A stretch of DNA of 64,000 nucleotides. Origin: Alkalilimnicola ehrlichii. Its GTDB lineage: Bacteria > Pseudomonadota > Gammaproteobacteria > Nitrococcales > AK92. The stretch spans positions 88,026 through 152,025 of the forward strand of contig NZ_NFZV01000009.1 in assembly GCF_003399765.1 (NCBI RefSeq), given 5' to 3'. The notes beneath the pieces were generated by a model. The model worked only from the letters and a program-made list of their open reading frames with translations. It ran no database searches and was not told the DNA's origin. This document shows, piece after piece, positions 18,162 to 28,543 of this stretch. Position 1 is the first letter of the stretch; each line of letters begins with the position of its first letter. Both the position numbers and the translations under genes were made by a program.

Positions 18162-18956
18162 GTGGAAATGGTTGATAATCGAAAGACTATTGAGATTCCT
18201 AGCGAAGCGGAGCAGGCCCAGGCGGCAGTCCGAGATTTGCTTGGCGATTCGTTAGTCGGTATTTATCTGTTTGGTTCGGCCGTGATCGGAGGTCTGCGTG
18301 TCGACAGCGATGTCGATCTCCTGGTCGCGACCGCTAGGCCGCTCGGCGACGAAGAGCGCAGTAACCTACTCTCGCGCTTGCTGCGGATTTCCGGGAGGGT
18401 CGGCGAGTCACCTGCTGCCAGGCCGTTGGAACTGACCGTTCTCAATGTGCCGGACGTGGTGCCTTGGCGTTATCCTCCCGCAGCCGAATTCGTCTATGGC
18501 GAATGGCTGCGCGACGACTTTGAGGCCGGGAGTGTGCCGCAACCGGTTACCGACCCCGACCTGACGATCGTCTTGAAGAAAGTCTTGGATCACAGTGTCC
18601 CGCTCTATGGTCCCAATGCCGGCGAGTTGTTCGAGCCGGTTACGATGAGCGCTGTTCGGCAAGCAATACGGGACTCTCTACCCGCGGTGCTGGGCGGTGT
18701 CGAGGGGGATGAGCGGAATACGATCCTGACGCTTGCGCGTATGTGGTTGACCCTCGCCGAGGGCGATATTGCCCCGAAAGATGTGGCTGCCGAATGGGCC
18801 ATAAAGCAGCTACCGGTTGAGCATGGCCATCTGCTCGGCGAGGCCAGGCTCGCTTACCTTGGTCGAACCCAGGACGACTGGGGGCCTCGGGCAGTTGAGT
18901 TGGAGAAGCTTGTTCGCTACATGGAGGGGCGAATCATAGCTTGCCTGAACGGTTGA
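18162..18956 (+). CDS. AadA-like aminoglycoside nucleotidyltransferase
   Basis: 264 residues. The start is GTG (18162) or ATG two codons later. The nucleotidyltransferase core is visible: GSAVIGGLRVDSDVDLLV, then LELTVL, supplying the metal-binding carboxylates. The C-terminal helical domain (ERNTILTLARMWLTLAEG ... DVAAEWAI) is that of ANT(3'')/ANT(9) proteins. Known members adenylylate streptomycin and spectinomycin. The gene is not in an integron context, so this looks like a chromosomal relative. Resistance is inferred, not shown. Confidence 0.85.
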   Translation: MEMVDNRKTIEIPSEAEQAQAAVRDLLGDSLVGIYLFGSAVIGGLRVDSDVDLLVATARPLGDEERSNLLSRLLRISGRVGESPAARPLELTVLNVPDVVPWRYPPAAEFVYGEWLRDDFEAGSVPQPVTDPDLTIVLKKVLDHSVPLYGPNAGELFEPVTMSAVRQAIRDSLPAVLGGVEGDERNTILTLARMWLTLAEGDIAPKDVAAEWAIKQLPVEHGHLLGEARLAYLGRTQDDWGPRAVELEKLVRYMEGRIIACLNG

Positions 18957-19400
18957 AGTTGTTTGCCCCATACCGGAGAACGGGGGGAGCCGGTAAGGCA
19001 AAGCCTGCTCACGCGTAGGGGAGAGGCTCGTGCATTATGTCTACGGTTTAATAAAAGACGAAATTGTTATGTTTATTAGACATCAGTGAAGCAAGGGCGG
19101 ACGTTAAATCGTGTGTTTTCGATAATGTGATTTGCCCGGCGCCTTTAACGTCAAACCGGGAGTATGGGCAATTTTTGGCGTATGCTCCCGGCGTGTTGCG
19201 ACCGTGTGCTGCATGCAGGCCCCGATTAGGCCGATAAAGACAAGCTATCCTGCTGCCGTAGCTTCCATTTTGTCGTAAACCGTGGCTTAATGAGGCCACG
19301 CCAAATCAATATGTTAGCTGTAACTTATACCCCTCCCTTTAAGGTGGCGCGGTGTGCGTACGCATGTGCGTGAATTATGGAAAATAGGATCGACGCTAAG
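18957..19400. other. Intergenic region upstream of the RND efflux pair
   Basis: 444 bases without a convincing gene. It includes an imperfect hairpin, ccgggag (19156-19162) with ctcccgg (19185-19191), and an AT-rich stretch around 19050-19080. It presumably holds the promoter of the efflux operon. Confidence 0.4.
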
Positions 19401-20499
19401 ATGTCTCTCGGATTTGATCTCGGCATGCCGCAGCTTGTGTCCAGGCGTTACTCGAAAGGCGTTACGCGCTGTTTAACGTCAGGTCGTATTCTGCCTTGGG
19501 CGGCTTTTTGTGTTTCGGTTTTTTAGTCAGGGTTCCGCTTGGGCTGCACAACCTGTGCCGGTGTCGGCCCAGCCGCTGGACGAGCTGGTCGTTTTTCCGG
19601 AAGTGAGCGCGCCGGCTTCGGTTTTGAGCCTGAACGATAGCCGTATCAGCGCTCAGGTAAATGCCCGGGTGCTGGAGGTTCCTATTCGGGTAGGCGATGT
19701 GGTGTCCGAGGGCGCAGTGCTTGCGCGTTTGGACGGTACCGATTACCAACTGCAAGTGGCGCAAACCCAGGCGAGTTTAAGGGTACTTGCAGCTCGGATT
19801 GAGCTTGCCCAGTATCAGCTGGAGCGTAAGCAGAAGCTGATGGATACCGGCGACGTTTCCGAGGAAGAGGTTAAGCGACACAGGACCGAGGTTGCCAGCT
19901 TGCTCGGCGAGCGCGAGGCACAGGAGGCGGTGTTGGCGCGGGCGCGAGCGGACCTGGAACGCACAACCCTGCGCGCTCCTTTCGGCGGCGTTGTGATGGA
20001 ACGGCTGGCGCAGGTCGGCGAGTTAGTCAGCCCGGGGGCGCCGGTCGTGCGTTTGTTGGATCTCGACAGTATAGAGGTTTCGGCACGCATTCGTACCGAA
20101 GATGTCGCAACGCTCGACGAGGTTCGCGACGTCGTCTTTGCTGTGGGCGGTGTTCGTTATCCGCTGACGCTGCGGGCTGTTGCGCCGGCGGTGGATAACC
20201 GCGACCGCAGCCAAGAAGTACGCTTGTCGTTCTCCGGCGAGCGACCCTTGCCGGGTACGGCGGGGCGCTTGAGCTGGCGTAGCGATGTTCCGCATCTTCC
20301 CCCAGGTATGGTGCTTAGCCGTGGAGGGAGGCTCGGTGTGTTTGTCGTTGACGACGGCGAGCAGCCGCGGGCGCGCTTCGTACCTCTGGAACAAGCGAGA
20401 GAGGGGCGTGCGGCACCGCTGTCCGACACGCTGGAAGGTTTGCTAGTCACCGACGGGCGCTTTCGTCTACAGGACGGTGATCCGGTAAAGGTGGACTAG
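19401..20499 (+). CDS. RND efflux periplasmic adaptor (membrane fusion protein), frame break in signal peptide
   Basis: About 365 residues. The mature adaptor shows the expected order: lipoyl half-motif (RISAQVNARVLEVPIRVGDV, EGAVLARLDGTDYQLQVAQ), an alpha-helical hairpin, RAPFGGVVMERLAQVGELV, then beta-barrel and membrane-proximal domains. The frame containing it has only a GTG at 19510 and no real signal. Another frame from ATG 19401 or 19425 encodes a good leader (RILPWAAFCVSVF). It joins at the T6 run 19519-19524 if one T is removed, giving a cleavage site after SAWA. It pairs with the RND pump 2 bases downstream. Confidence 0.82.
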
Positions 20500-20500
20500 G

Positions 20501-23500
20501 ATGCAGCTCCTGCGCGCTTTTCTCTCTAACCACGTTCTGGCCAACATTGCCTTCGTGGTCGTTATTATTCTGGGTGTGCTGGCTTATCTGGCATTGCCTC
20601 GTGCGCAAGACCCGGAAGTTAATTTTAATTGGATCAGTATCATAACGGCCTTTCCCGGCGCTAGTGCGGCCGATGTCGAGAAGCTGGTGACCGATCCGCT
20701 GGAAGAGGCTATCGAGAATGTTCCCGATATCCGCTTTGTCTCCAGCACCAGCCGAGAAGGGCTTTCCGATATATTGGTACGTTTCGACGATATCGGCACG
20801 CGCGCCTTCGAGCGGCGGTTAAACGATCTGCGGCGGGAGGTTCAGAATAAGAGCAGCCAAGAGCTGCCGGTGGCCGCCGAAGACCCGCTGATCCGCGAGA
20901 TTACGACGTCCAACGCCTTTCCCATTGCCACCGTCGTCGTCGTCGGGCAAAGCAACGATGAGATGCTGCGCCGCGAGGCGCGGATCGCTCGGCAAGATAT
21001 CCAGCGGCTGCGCGGTGTGGACACCGTGGATGCCGCTGGCCTGAACGATCCGGAGCTACAGGTGTTTTTCGATCCGCTGCGGCTCCAGCAGTATGGCGTC
21101 ACCGCCACGGCGCTGGCCGATACGATCAGTGCCTATTTCCGCGATACCTCGGCCGGGAACCTCAGCCTCAGCGAGCGACAATGGTTGGTGCGCGTGCTAG
21201 GTACCGATGCCGAGCCCACCTACATCGCCCAGCTCCCTGTGCTGACCGCTTACGGGGAAGTCCCGATTGCGAGTTTGGCGGATGTGCAGCGGGGGCGTTC
21301 GGATGCCAGACAGATGGTCTCCTATCAACAGCGACCCGCGGTTACGCTGGGCATCAGCAAAACGGCCGATGCGAATACGCTGGATCTGGTAGCCCGGATC
21401 GGGGAGTACATTGAGGATAGGAACGACCTGCTGGCTCCCATGGGGGTTCAGCTTGTGTTGTTGGACGACCAGACTGCCTCGACCCGCGATGCGATCAATG
21501 TCATGCAAACGAACGCGCTGTTGGGGCTGCTGTTTGTGTTTGCGGTGGCGTTCGTGTTTCTCGGCGGGCGTATCGCCTTCTTCGTCGGTATCGGTATTCC
21601 GTTCGTTCTGGCCGGCACCTTCCTCGTGTTGAGCGTAAGCGGCCAAACGCTTAATCAATCGGTCCTGCTGGGCGTGGTGATCGCCTTGGGTATGTTGGTG
21701 GACGATGCCGTCGTGGTGGTCGAATCCGTCTACTACCGCTTGCAGCGCGGGATGGAGACCATGCAGGCCGTATTGGAAGCGCTGCGTGAGGTCTTTGCGC
21801 CGGTGACTACCTCGGTGCTGACGACTATTGCCGCTTTCTTGCCGTTAATGTTAATGCCCGGCATTGTCGGCGAGTTCATGTTCGTCATTCCCTTTGTGGT
21901 CACTGTCGCGCTCGTGGTAAGCCTGTTCCAGGCTTACTGGATGCTGCCCGTTCACATTTCCGCGGCAGGCGTGCAGTTCGACCGTCCGTCCCGCACGCAG
22001 GCCTTGCGTGTCCGCGGTACGCATTGGCTACGGGTGAAATACAGTCAGGCTTTGGTCAAAGTACTACGCAGGCCTTGGCTTTCGCTGGCGGCAGTGGTTT
22101 TGCTGTTCGTGCTGACAATTGGGGCATTCGCCGCCGGCTTGGTGCGGGTGCAGTTCTTCACCTTCGACCCGTTGCGGCTGTTCTACGTGAACGTCGAGAT
22201 GGAGCCGGGCGCTAGTCTGGAAGACACGCTGCGTCATGTTGAGCTCATCGAATCGAAAGTACTGAGCGGTGTCGAAGACCACGAGCTGCGCGGAAGCAGC
22301 GCCATGGCCGGCATGATGTTTACCGAAACGGCGCCCTTTTTCGGCGACAATTACGGTCAGGTCATGGTCAGCCTACAGCCGCGCGGCCGCAATGGACGGG
22401 ATGCCGACGACATCGTCGAACAGGTGCGCGCCGATGTAATGAGCACCGCAGGGCCGAAGAACATCGCCTTTTTGACCTTATCTGGCGGTCCGCCGACTTC
22501 TAAACCTATCAATATCAAGGTCCGCGGCAACGATTTCGATGAATTGCGAGCCGCAGCGGACGCCTTGAAGGAGGTGTTGGCGGCGATGCCGGGTGTAACC
22601 GATATCATCGACGACGACTCCTCCGGCAAAGACGAGCTGCGTTTCCGCTTCGATAGCGATGCGGTGCGGCGTGCGCAAATCAACCCTGCGGATCTGGCTC
22701 GCACGATGCGGTTGCTGGTGGATGGCGAGGTAGTCTCCAGCATGCAGCACGAGGGCGAAACGCTGGAGGTGCGAGTGCGCGCGCTACCGACGGTGACACA
22801 TGATATCGATGCCATGTTGCGCCAACCGATCGTGCTCGCCGATGGCGGGGAGGTTGCGCTTGGGCAATTGCTGAGTGTCGAAACCGGATTGGGGCGGGCA
22901 AGCATCCGGCATTACAACATGCGCCGGGTGATTACGGTGGAGGCCGACCTCGATCAGCGGCAGATGAATACCCTGGCGGCAAATCGCCAGGTCGTTAACG
23001 AGTGGCAGGAGATACGGCATCGGTTTCCGGGCGTAGTGCTCGACTTTACGGGCGAGATGGACGATATCCAGGAAAGCCTGGACGCCATGCTGATGTTGTT
23101 TTTACTCGGTATCGGCTTGATTTATCTGATCCTGGGGACGCTGTTTAAGAGCTACTGGCAGCCGTTTATGATTCTGGTCACCGTGCCTCTGGCCTTTATT
23201 GGCGTGACGCTAGGGCTGGTGGTAACGCAGGCGCCGCTTAGTCTCTTTACGATGTATGGCGTCATTGCCCTTGGAGGTATCGCGGTAAACTCCGCGATCG
23301 TGATGATCGATGCGGCAAATCGCCGTTTGCAATCGGGTATGACGGTCTTGCATGCCATCGTTTACGCCGGGCGCCGTCGTGTGGTACCTATTCTGATCAC
23401 CTCGCTGACAACCATTGCGGGCCTGTTCTCGCTCGCCGTCGGCTTGGGCGGGCGCTCGATGCTGTGGGGGCCGGTGGCGTCGGCTATCGTATGGGGCTTA

Positions 23501-23608
23501 GCGTTCTCGACGGTGCTGACGCTATTTGTGATACCGCTGTTATATAGAATCTTCATGGGCCGAGCGGTGGCGCGTCGTAACAAGCGGGATTCAGTGCCTG
23601 CCGCCTAA
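20501..23608 (+). CDS. RND-family efflux pump, inner-membrane permease
   Basis: 1035 residues, full length for HAE1/AcrB-like resistance-nodulation-division permeases. Transmembrane segment 1 is at residues 10-30 (NIAFVVVIILGVLAYLALP). A large periplasmic loop follows, then a transmembrane block from about 335, with the proton-relay motif GMLVDDAVVVVE in TM4. The second loop and TM7-12 repeat the pattern (GGIAVNSAIVMID). It works with the adjacent adaptor and an outer-membrane channel encoded elsewhere. The substrate is unknown. The operon closes at the terminator at 23644. Confidence 0.95.
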   Translation: MQLLRAFLSNHVLANIAFVVVIILGVLAYLALPRAQDPEVNFNWISIITAFPGASAADVEKLVTDPLEEAIENVPDIRFVSSTSREGLSDILVRFDDIGTRAFERRLNDLRREVQNKSSQELPVAAEDPLIREITTSNAFPIATVVVVGQSNDEMLRREARIARQDIQRLRGVDTVDAAGLNDPELQVFFDPLRLQQYGVTATALADTISAYFRDTSAGNLSLSERQWLVRVLGTDAEPTYIAQLPVLTAYGEVPIASLADVQRGRSDARQMVSYQQRPAVTLGISKTADANTLDLVARIGEYIEDRNDLLAPMGVQLVLLDDQTASTRDAINVMQTNALLGLLFVFAVAFVFLGGRIAFFVGIGIPFVLAGTFLVLSVSGQTLNQSVLLGVVIALGMLVDDAVVVVESVYYRLQRGMETMQAVLEALREVFAPVTTSVLTTIAAFLPLMLMPGIVGEFMFVIPFVVTVALVVSLFQAYWMLPVHISAAGVQFDRPSRTQALRVRGTHWLRVKYSQALVKVLRRPWLSLAAVVLLFVLTIGAFAAGLVRVQFFTFDPLRLFYVNVEMEPGASLEDTLRHVELIESKVLSGVEDHELRGSSAMAGMMFTETAPFFGDNYGQVMVSLQPRGRNGRDADDIVEQVRADVMSTAGPKNIAFLTLSGGPPTSKPINIKVRGNDFDELRAAADALKEVLAAMPGVTDIIDDDSSGKDELRFRFDSDAVRRAQINPADLARTMRLLVDGEVVSSMQHEGETLEVRVRALPTVTHDIDAMLRQPIVLADGGEVALGQLLSVETGLGRASIRHYNMRRVITVEADLDQRQMNTLAANRQVVNEWQEIRHRFPGVVLDFTGEMDDIQESLDAMLMLFLLGIGLIYLILGTLFKSYWQPFMILVTVPLAFIGVTLGLVVTQAPLSLFTMYGVIALGGIAVNSAIVMIDAANRRLQSGMTVLHAIVYAGRRRVVPILITSLTTIAGLFSLAVGLGGRSMLWGPVASAIVWGLAFSTVLTLFVIPLLYRIFMGRAVARRNKRDSVPAA

Positions 23609-23643
23609 AGCGACGCTTGTCGTACCGCGTTGCCTTAACTGTA

Positions 23644-23675
23644 CCCACGCAGGCGTGCGCCTGCGTGGGTTTCTT
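23644..23675 (+). terminator. Strong intrinsic terminator of the RND operon
   Basis: Perfect 12-bp stem: cccacgcaggcg (23644-23655) with cgcctgcgtggg (23658-23669). The tract TTTCTT follows. It lies 36 bases past the permease stop. Confidence 0.88.
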
Positions 23676-23918
23676 GGCGAGCTATCGGTATTTTGCCCCC
23701 CCCTCACGCGTACTGTTTTTTCCACCAAGCGATTGATGTCGCCGATTTGCGGTTGATTCTGCGCTATCCTGATTAAGGAAGTGCTGATTGTTTCCTTGGG
23801 CTAACAGGCTCAAGCGGATTGCCGATTATCGGCATTAGTTGTATGCGCGATCGAAGCTGCGGCTTCGCCCGTCCCGCTGGCTGAGAAGGCCTGCATAATT
23901 AAAGACCCCGTTGTTTAT
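23676..23918. other. Intergenic region before the response-regulator gene
   Basis: 243 bases after the terminator with no gene seen. It includes a C7 run near 23696-23702 and a short dyad gccgattatcggc near 23820. It probably carries the promoter of the signalling operon. Confidence 0.4.
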
Positions 23919-24919
23919 ATGCCGACATCCATACTTATCTGTGACGATTCCAGCATGGCCCGCAAACAAATTGCCCGGGCTCTAGACCCAGCATGGGGCG
24001 TTGAGGTGATGTTTGCCAAGGATGGGGCCGAGGGCTTGAGCATGCTTCGCAAAGCTCGCCCCGCGCTGATGCTGTTGGATTTAACTATGCCGGTAATGGA
24101 CGGCTTCGACGTGCTCAAAGCCATGGCTGCCGAAGGTCTGGATATACCGGTTGTCGTGATCTCTGGCGATATCCAACCGGATGCGCGTCGGCGCGTAAAA
24201 GCACTTGGGGCGCTGGAATTTATAAAAAACCGATCGACGGCAAGCTTCTGACTAGCGTGCTTGGTCGGTTAAATATCGCTGGGCTGGCGGGCGATGGGGG
24301 CGAGCAGTGGCCGGAGCAGGATGTTTCGGTCAACGCTTTCGATTGTTATCGGGAGCTGGCCAACGTCGCTATGGGGCAGGCGGCGGATCTGCTGGCGAGG
24401 CTGCTGGATGTGTTTGTCGTTTTGCCGGTTCCCAACGTCAACCTCTTCGATCCCGGAGAGCTTAGTATGGCCTTGTCGGCGGCGACCCGCTCCGGTAGCG
24501 GAGCGGCTGTGTGCCAAGGTTACATGTCGCCCGGTATTGCGGGCGAGGCATTGTTGATCTTTAACGATACTAGCATTCCTAATCTTGCGCGGTTAATGAA
24601 ATACCGGGGCGAACTTGATGAGTCGGCGAAATCGGAATTATTACTGGATACCGGCAATATTCTTATCGGCGCTTGTTTGAAAGGGATTGCCGATCAGCTG
24701 GATACGCGCTTTAGCCAAGGGCATCCTACCGTCCTCGGCCAGCACCGCGATATCGATGCGTTGGTTGAAAACAGCAAGGCGCGCGGAAGCCGCACCTTGG
24801 CGATCGAGATTTGCTATACCATTGAAGATTACGACATTAGCTGCGACCTGCTGCTTTTGTTCACAGAAGATTCGATGACCTCCCTGAACGAAAAAATGGC
24901 TCCTCTTATCAATGCATAA
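23919..24919 (+). CDS. Response regulator fused to CheC/CheX-like domain (frameshifted)
   Basis: About 333 residues after repairing a frame break at the A6 run 24224-24229, where one A is missing. Receiver domain, residues 1-115: ILICDDSSMARKQ, phospho-acceptor Asp in MLLDLTMPVMDG and Lys in FIKKPIDG once repaired. The C-terminal 200 residues resemble CheC/CheX phosphatases: helix RELANVAMGQAADLL supplies an ExxN motif, and a second helix SELLLDTGNILIGACLKGI gives a DxxN variant. It overlaps the PAS-GGDEF gene by 8 bases, suggesting one signalling module with c-di-GMP output. Confidence 0.8.
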
Positions 24920-25879
24920 CAGCGATACCAAAATCGACATCGCCGAGTTTCACTGGCTTTTGGAAATACTGCAAAATGTCGATGTCGGCCTCGTGGTGCT
25001 CGACAGCAACTATAGGATTCAGCTATGGAATAGCTTCATGGAAAGCCATAGCGGCAAGAGTTCGACGCAGGTCATGGACAGGGAGCTATTCGAGTTGTTT
25101 CCGGAGATCCCGGAGGCTTGGCTCCGACATAAAGTCGACCCCGTTTTTCTGCTTAATAACAGAGCTTTTACCATCTGGGAGCAGCGGCCTTATCTGTTCC
25201 GGTTCCGCAATTATCGTCCTATCACCGGTACCGCCGAGTTTATGTATCAGAATACGACGATGATTCCTTTGCGCTCTTCGCATGGGAAGGTGACTCATGC
25301 TTGCCTCATCGTGTATGACGTCACCGATATCGCCGTTACCAAGCTGGCGCTTACCGAGGCCAACGATCAGTTGGAGCAGCTGAGTCGGACCGATGCTCTT
25401 ACGAAGTTGAATAACCGGGGTTATTGGGAAACGTGCCTGATTCAGGAATTTCGCCGTTATCAACGCGGCGGCGGGGGGCCGCGCTGGTCCTGTTCGACAT
25501 CGACCATTTTAAATACTTCAACGACACTTTCGGCCATCAAGCCGGCGACGAAGTGCTGCGAACCGTAGCGTCGGTTCTCCGTAGGAATGTCCGAGAAAGC
25601 GACATTGCCGGTCGCTACGGAGGGGAAGAGTTTGGCGTTGTGCTCGTTAACACACGCGCGGATGCCGCCGTGTATTTCGCCGAACGGTTGCGCAAGGAAA
25701 TAGAAAAAGCCACGGTTACCATGGACGGTCGCGTTTTACAGGTCACGGTCAGCCTAGGGGTGGCAGCGTTGACCCCGGCGATTGCCAACCATCAAGAATG
25801 GATCGAGCAAGCCGATCTCGCGCTCTATCGGGCCAAAAACGCAGGGCGTAACCGGGTAAGTGGCGCCGAGGAGTCGTAG
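24912..25879 (+). CDS. PAS-GGDEF diguanylate cyclase (frameshifted)
   Basis: About 322 residues after repair. The PAS-like sensor is at residues 10-140 (NVDVGLVVLDSNYRIQLWNS), followed by a linker and a GGDEF domain with DALTKLNNRGYWE, FDIDHFKYFNDTFGHQAGD and the active-site RYGGEEF. The break is at the G6 run 25473-25478; one further G restores GGAALVLFDIDHF. The RxxD inhibitory site is not obvious. It should make c-di-GMP at the membrane or in the cytoplasm (no transmembrane segment). It overlaps the CheC-like response regulator upstream. Confidence 0.85.
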
Positions 25880-26047
25880 CTTAGGTTGGTCGTTCTTGAA
25901 TCCCGCGCTGCTTCCGGCCACCTTCGTCGCCAAGTTGGTATGCGCATGGGAGATCAGAGTATCGCGAACCTCAAGCCGACTTATGACTGAGGTCGTCTCG
26001 TCTCGAGTTGAGCAGTGCCGAGAACGGTTGACTCTTGTTCGGCTCGG

Positions 26048-26065
26048 GCGCCCCAAGTGGGGCGC
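26048..26065. terminator. Stem-loop between convergent genes
   Basis: gcgcccc pairs with ggggcgc across AAGT, followed by GTCGCGTTTTA on the plus strand. It lies between the diguanylate cyclase (stop at 25879) and the MFS gene (stop at 26074), so it may terminate both. Confidence 0.55.
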
Positions 26066-26073
26066 GTCGCGTT

Positions 26074-27615
26074 TTAGGGGGCCTCGCTCAGAGTTTGGAC
26101 ATGTCGTAGCGATACGGCCGATATAATCGCTAATCCTATAATGCCGATGCCGCCGACTAAGCCAATCACATTAAGGCCGAGGGTAAAGGCTGCTTGGGCC
26201 TCTTGTAGTAGATTGTCGGCCAAGCTATCGCCGATAGCGGTGGCCGCCCAAAGGCTATCGCCCATCGCTGTCGACACGTCGGTGGCGAGATCCGGCGCAA
26301 GATGAGCGCCAATGTTGGCGCGATAGACTAAGGTCGCCACACTCCCCAGGACGGCAACACCGAGTGCGACGCCGAGCTCCTGTACCATCTCCGACATGGC
26401 CGACGCTGAGCCCGCCTTGGCGACCGGTGCCGCTCCGACGACAAGGTCCGTTCCCAGCGCGGCGATGGTGCCTAGCCCCAGATAAACAAACGAGAAACCG
26501 GTGACGGCGATAATAATACCCGAGGCGTCGGCTTTGAGTTGGGTGAGCAGTAGGTAGCCGACGGTCGATAGGGCAAGGGCCGTGGCGACGACTAAGCCGG
26601 GCCGGATGCGTCGGGCAATGAGGGGAGCGGTAATCCCGGCGGCGACCATCGCCAGTGCGGGCGGTCCCATCCACAGGCCGGCCATAAGCGGCGATAGGCC
26701 GGCCACCAATTGTAAATACTGCGTAACTAAGAGCATCACACCGGAAACGCCAACCAGCCCGACGAGCAAGACCACGAGAGCGGCGCTGAAGGTCCGGCTG
26801 GAAAACAGTTTCATATCGAGCAGGGGCGTCTCCAGCCGATGTTGTCGGCGCACGAATACGATGGATAATGCGATTCCTGCCGCTAATGCCACTAGCGGTT
26901 GCAGCTCAAAGCCTATCTTGGCCATTTCTTTGATGCCGTAGATTGACGAGAGAATAGCAGCGAGCGATAGCAAGACGCTTACCGGGTCTAATCGACCTTT
27001 GGTTGGCGAGCGGTATTCGGGTAGTAGCAGCGGCGCGGTGATAAGAAGAATGGCGATGACCGGAACCGCCGCGAGAAACGCCGCTCCCCACCAGAAGAGA
27101 TCCAGTAAAAGGCCACCGACAATGGGTCCGGCGGCCATGCCCAGGGCAAACATCGTAGCCCATACCCCGATGGCAAGCGCGCGCTGACGCGGTAGGCTGA
27201 ACATGTTGCTGATTAAAGCCAAGGTGGACGGCATCAGCGTTGCACCTGCCACGCCCAAGGCTGCCCGCGCAGCGATCAGCATCTCGGCGTTGACGGAATA
27301 GGCCGCAACGACCGATGCGATACCGAAGGCGCCGGCACCGATCAGCAACAGCCGGCGGCGGCCTATTCGGTCGCCGAGATTTCCCATCGTAATCAGAAAA
27401 CCTGCGATCATGAAGCCGTAAATGTCCATGATCCAGAGCGCCTGGGTGCTGCTGGGTTGGAGGTCTAAAGCAAGCGCCGGCAGTGCCAGATACAGCAAAG
27501 TGACATCGAGCCCCAGTAATAAGGTCGGTAAGGCGAGCACGGCGAGCCCGAGCCATTCCCGGATGCCTGCGCCTGTATGAGAAGGGGGTGTGTGTTGGCC
27601 AGCGTAAGAACTCAT
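26074..27615 (-). CDS. MFS transporter, DHA2 (QacA/EmrB-like) family
   Basis: 513 residues and about 14 transmembrane segments, the DHA2 size class. Motif A-type loop GNLGDRIGRRRLLLIGAG near residue 80; the TM1 region has an Asp in LLLGLDVTLLYLALPAL, as in QacA/SmvA multidrug pumps. It likely exports cationic or hydrophobic drugs by proton antiport. It is divergent from an XRE/MmyB-type regulator across 93 AT-rich bases, suggesting local control. Confidence 0.93.
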   Translation of the reverse strand: MSSYAGQHTPPSHTGAGIREWLGLAVLALPTLLLGLDVTLLYLALPALALDLQPSSTQALWIMDIYGFMIAGFLITMGNLGDRIGRRRLLLIGAGAFGIASVVAAYSVNAEMLIAARAALGVAGATLMPSTLALISNMFSLPRQRALAIGVWATMFALGMAAGPIVGGLLLDLFWWGAAFLAAVPVIAILLITAPLLLPEYRSPTKGRLDPVSVLLSLAAILSSIYGIKEMAKIGFELQPLVALAAGIALSIVFVRRQHRLETPLLDMKLFSSRTFSAALVVLLVGLVGVSGVMLLVTQYLQLVAGLSPLMAGLWMGPPALAMVAAGITAPLIARRIRPGLVVATALALSTVGYLLLTQLKADASGIIIAVTGFSFVYLGLGTIAALGTDLVVGAAPVAKAGSASAMSEMVQELGVALGVAVLGSVATLVYRANIGAHLAPDLATDVSTAMGDSLWAATAIGDSLADNLLQEAQAAFTLGLNVIGLVGGIGIIGLAIISAVSLRHVQTLSEAP

Positions 27616-27708
27616 GTCGCCTCCGGAATAGAATGGGAAGCGGCATTATTAATACGGCTCTAGTGGGGGTACAATATATCTAATTATCCTATTACCAGGA
27701 GTAATGCG

Positions 27709-28543
27709 GTGAAGGAACGGACCCTTGCACGAACGCGGAACGAACTTACGGAGTTCTTGCTTCACCACCGAAACAAGCTGAAACCCGCAGATGTCGGCTT
27801 ACCCATCACGGGGCGCCGCCGCACACCCGGCTTGCGGCGAGAGGAAGTGGCGGCGCTCGCCGGAGTGGGGCTTACCTGGTATACGTGGTTCGAACAGGGG
27901 CGCGATATTAATGTCTCGCAGCAGTTTCTTTTGAATCTGGCCCATGCGTTGAAACTTGACGACGCGGAGTGTTGCCATCTCTTCATGCTGGCGCACCGAC
28001 GTCCCCCTCCGCCCGAGAGCTACCAGTGGTTGTCCGTGTCTCCGCTAACGCAGCGCTTGCTGGATGATCTGGTAGCCAGGCCCGCCTATGTCATGAATCT
28101 GCGTTGGGATGTTATTGCCTGGAATACTGCGGCCGACCGCTTGTTTGGTTTGCCGGCAAAGACCATTATCGGCGCAATGTCATGCGGATGATGTTCGCGG
28201 ATGGAGAGCTGCGTGGGCGACTGCCCGAGTGGCAGCGGGATGCGCCGCGGCTATTGACTCAATTCCGCTGCGATTTAGCGGCCGCGCCCGAGGACCCGGC
28301 GATGCTGGAGCTGATCGATGAGCTACGGAAAGTATCTGCGGACTTTCGGCGGTGGTGGGAAACGCGGGGGCGGACGAGTATTGTCAAGGAATCGCGGCGA
28401 TACTCGACCCCGAGTCCGTTCGCATGGATTTCGACCACGAAACGATGATCGTCGACGCGCACCGACATCTTAGAATGATCGTCTACTTTGCCCGCCATGA
28501 GCACGCTGTATCGTCGCTATCCGGCAGTGCCCAGCGAGGGTAG
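27709..28543 (+). CDS. XRE-family regulator with MmyB-like ligand domain (two frame breaks)
   Basis: About 279 residues when repaired. HTH at 1-80: TPGLRREEVAALAGVGLTWYTWFEQGRDINVS, the hallmark of the MmyB/PrlR-like group. The C-terminal PAS-like domain binds acyl ligands in known members. The frame is lost near 28149-28151 (one T missing; repair gives FAGKDHYRRNVMRMMFAD) and at the G5 run 28366-28370 (one G missing; repair gives RGADEYCQGIAAILDPESV). The end overlaps the convergent amidase gene by 27 bases. It probably regulates the divergent MFS pump. Confidence 0.8.

Noticed and set aside
19510..19530. GTG at 19510 as the real start of the RND adaptor
   Set aside because: It would leave no working signal peptide, whereas another frame upstream encodes one that joins at a T run.
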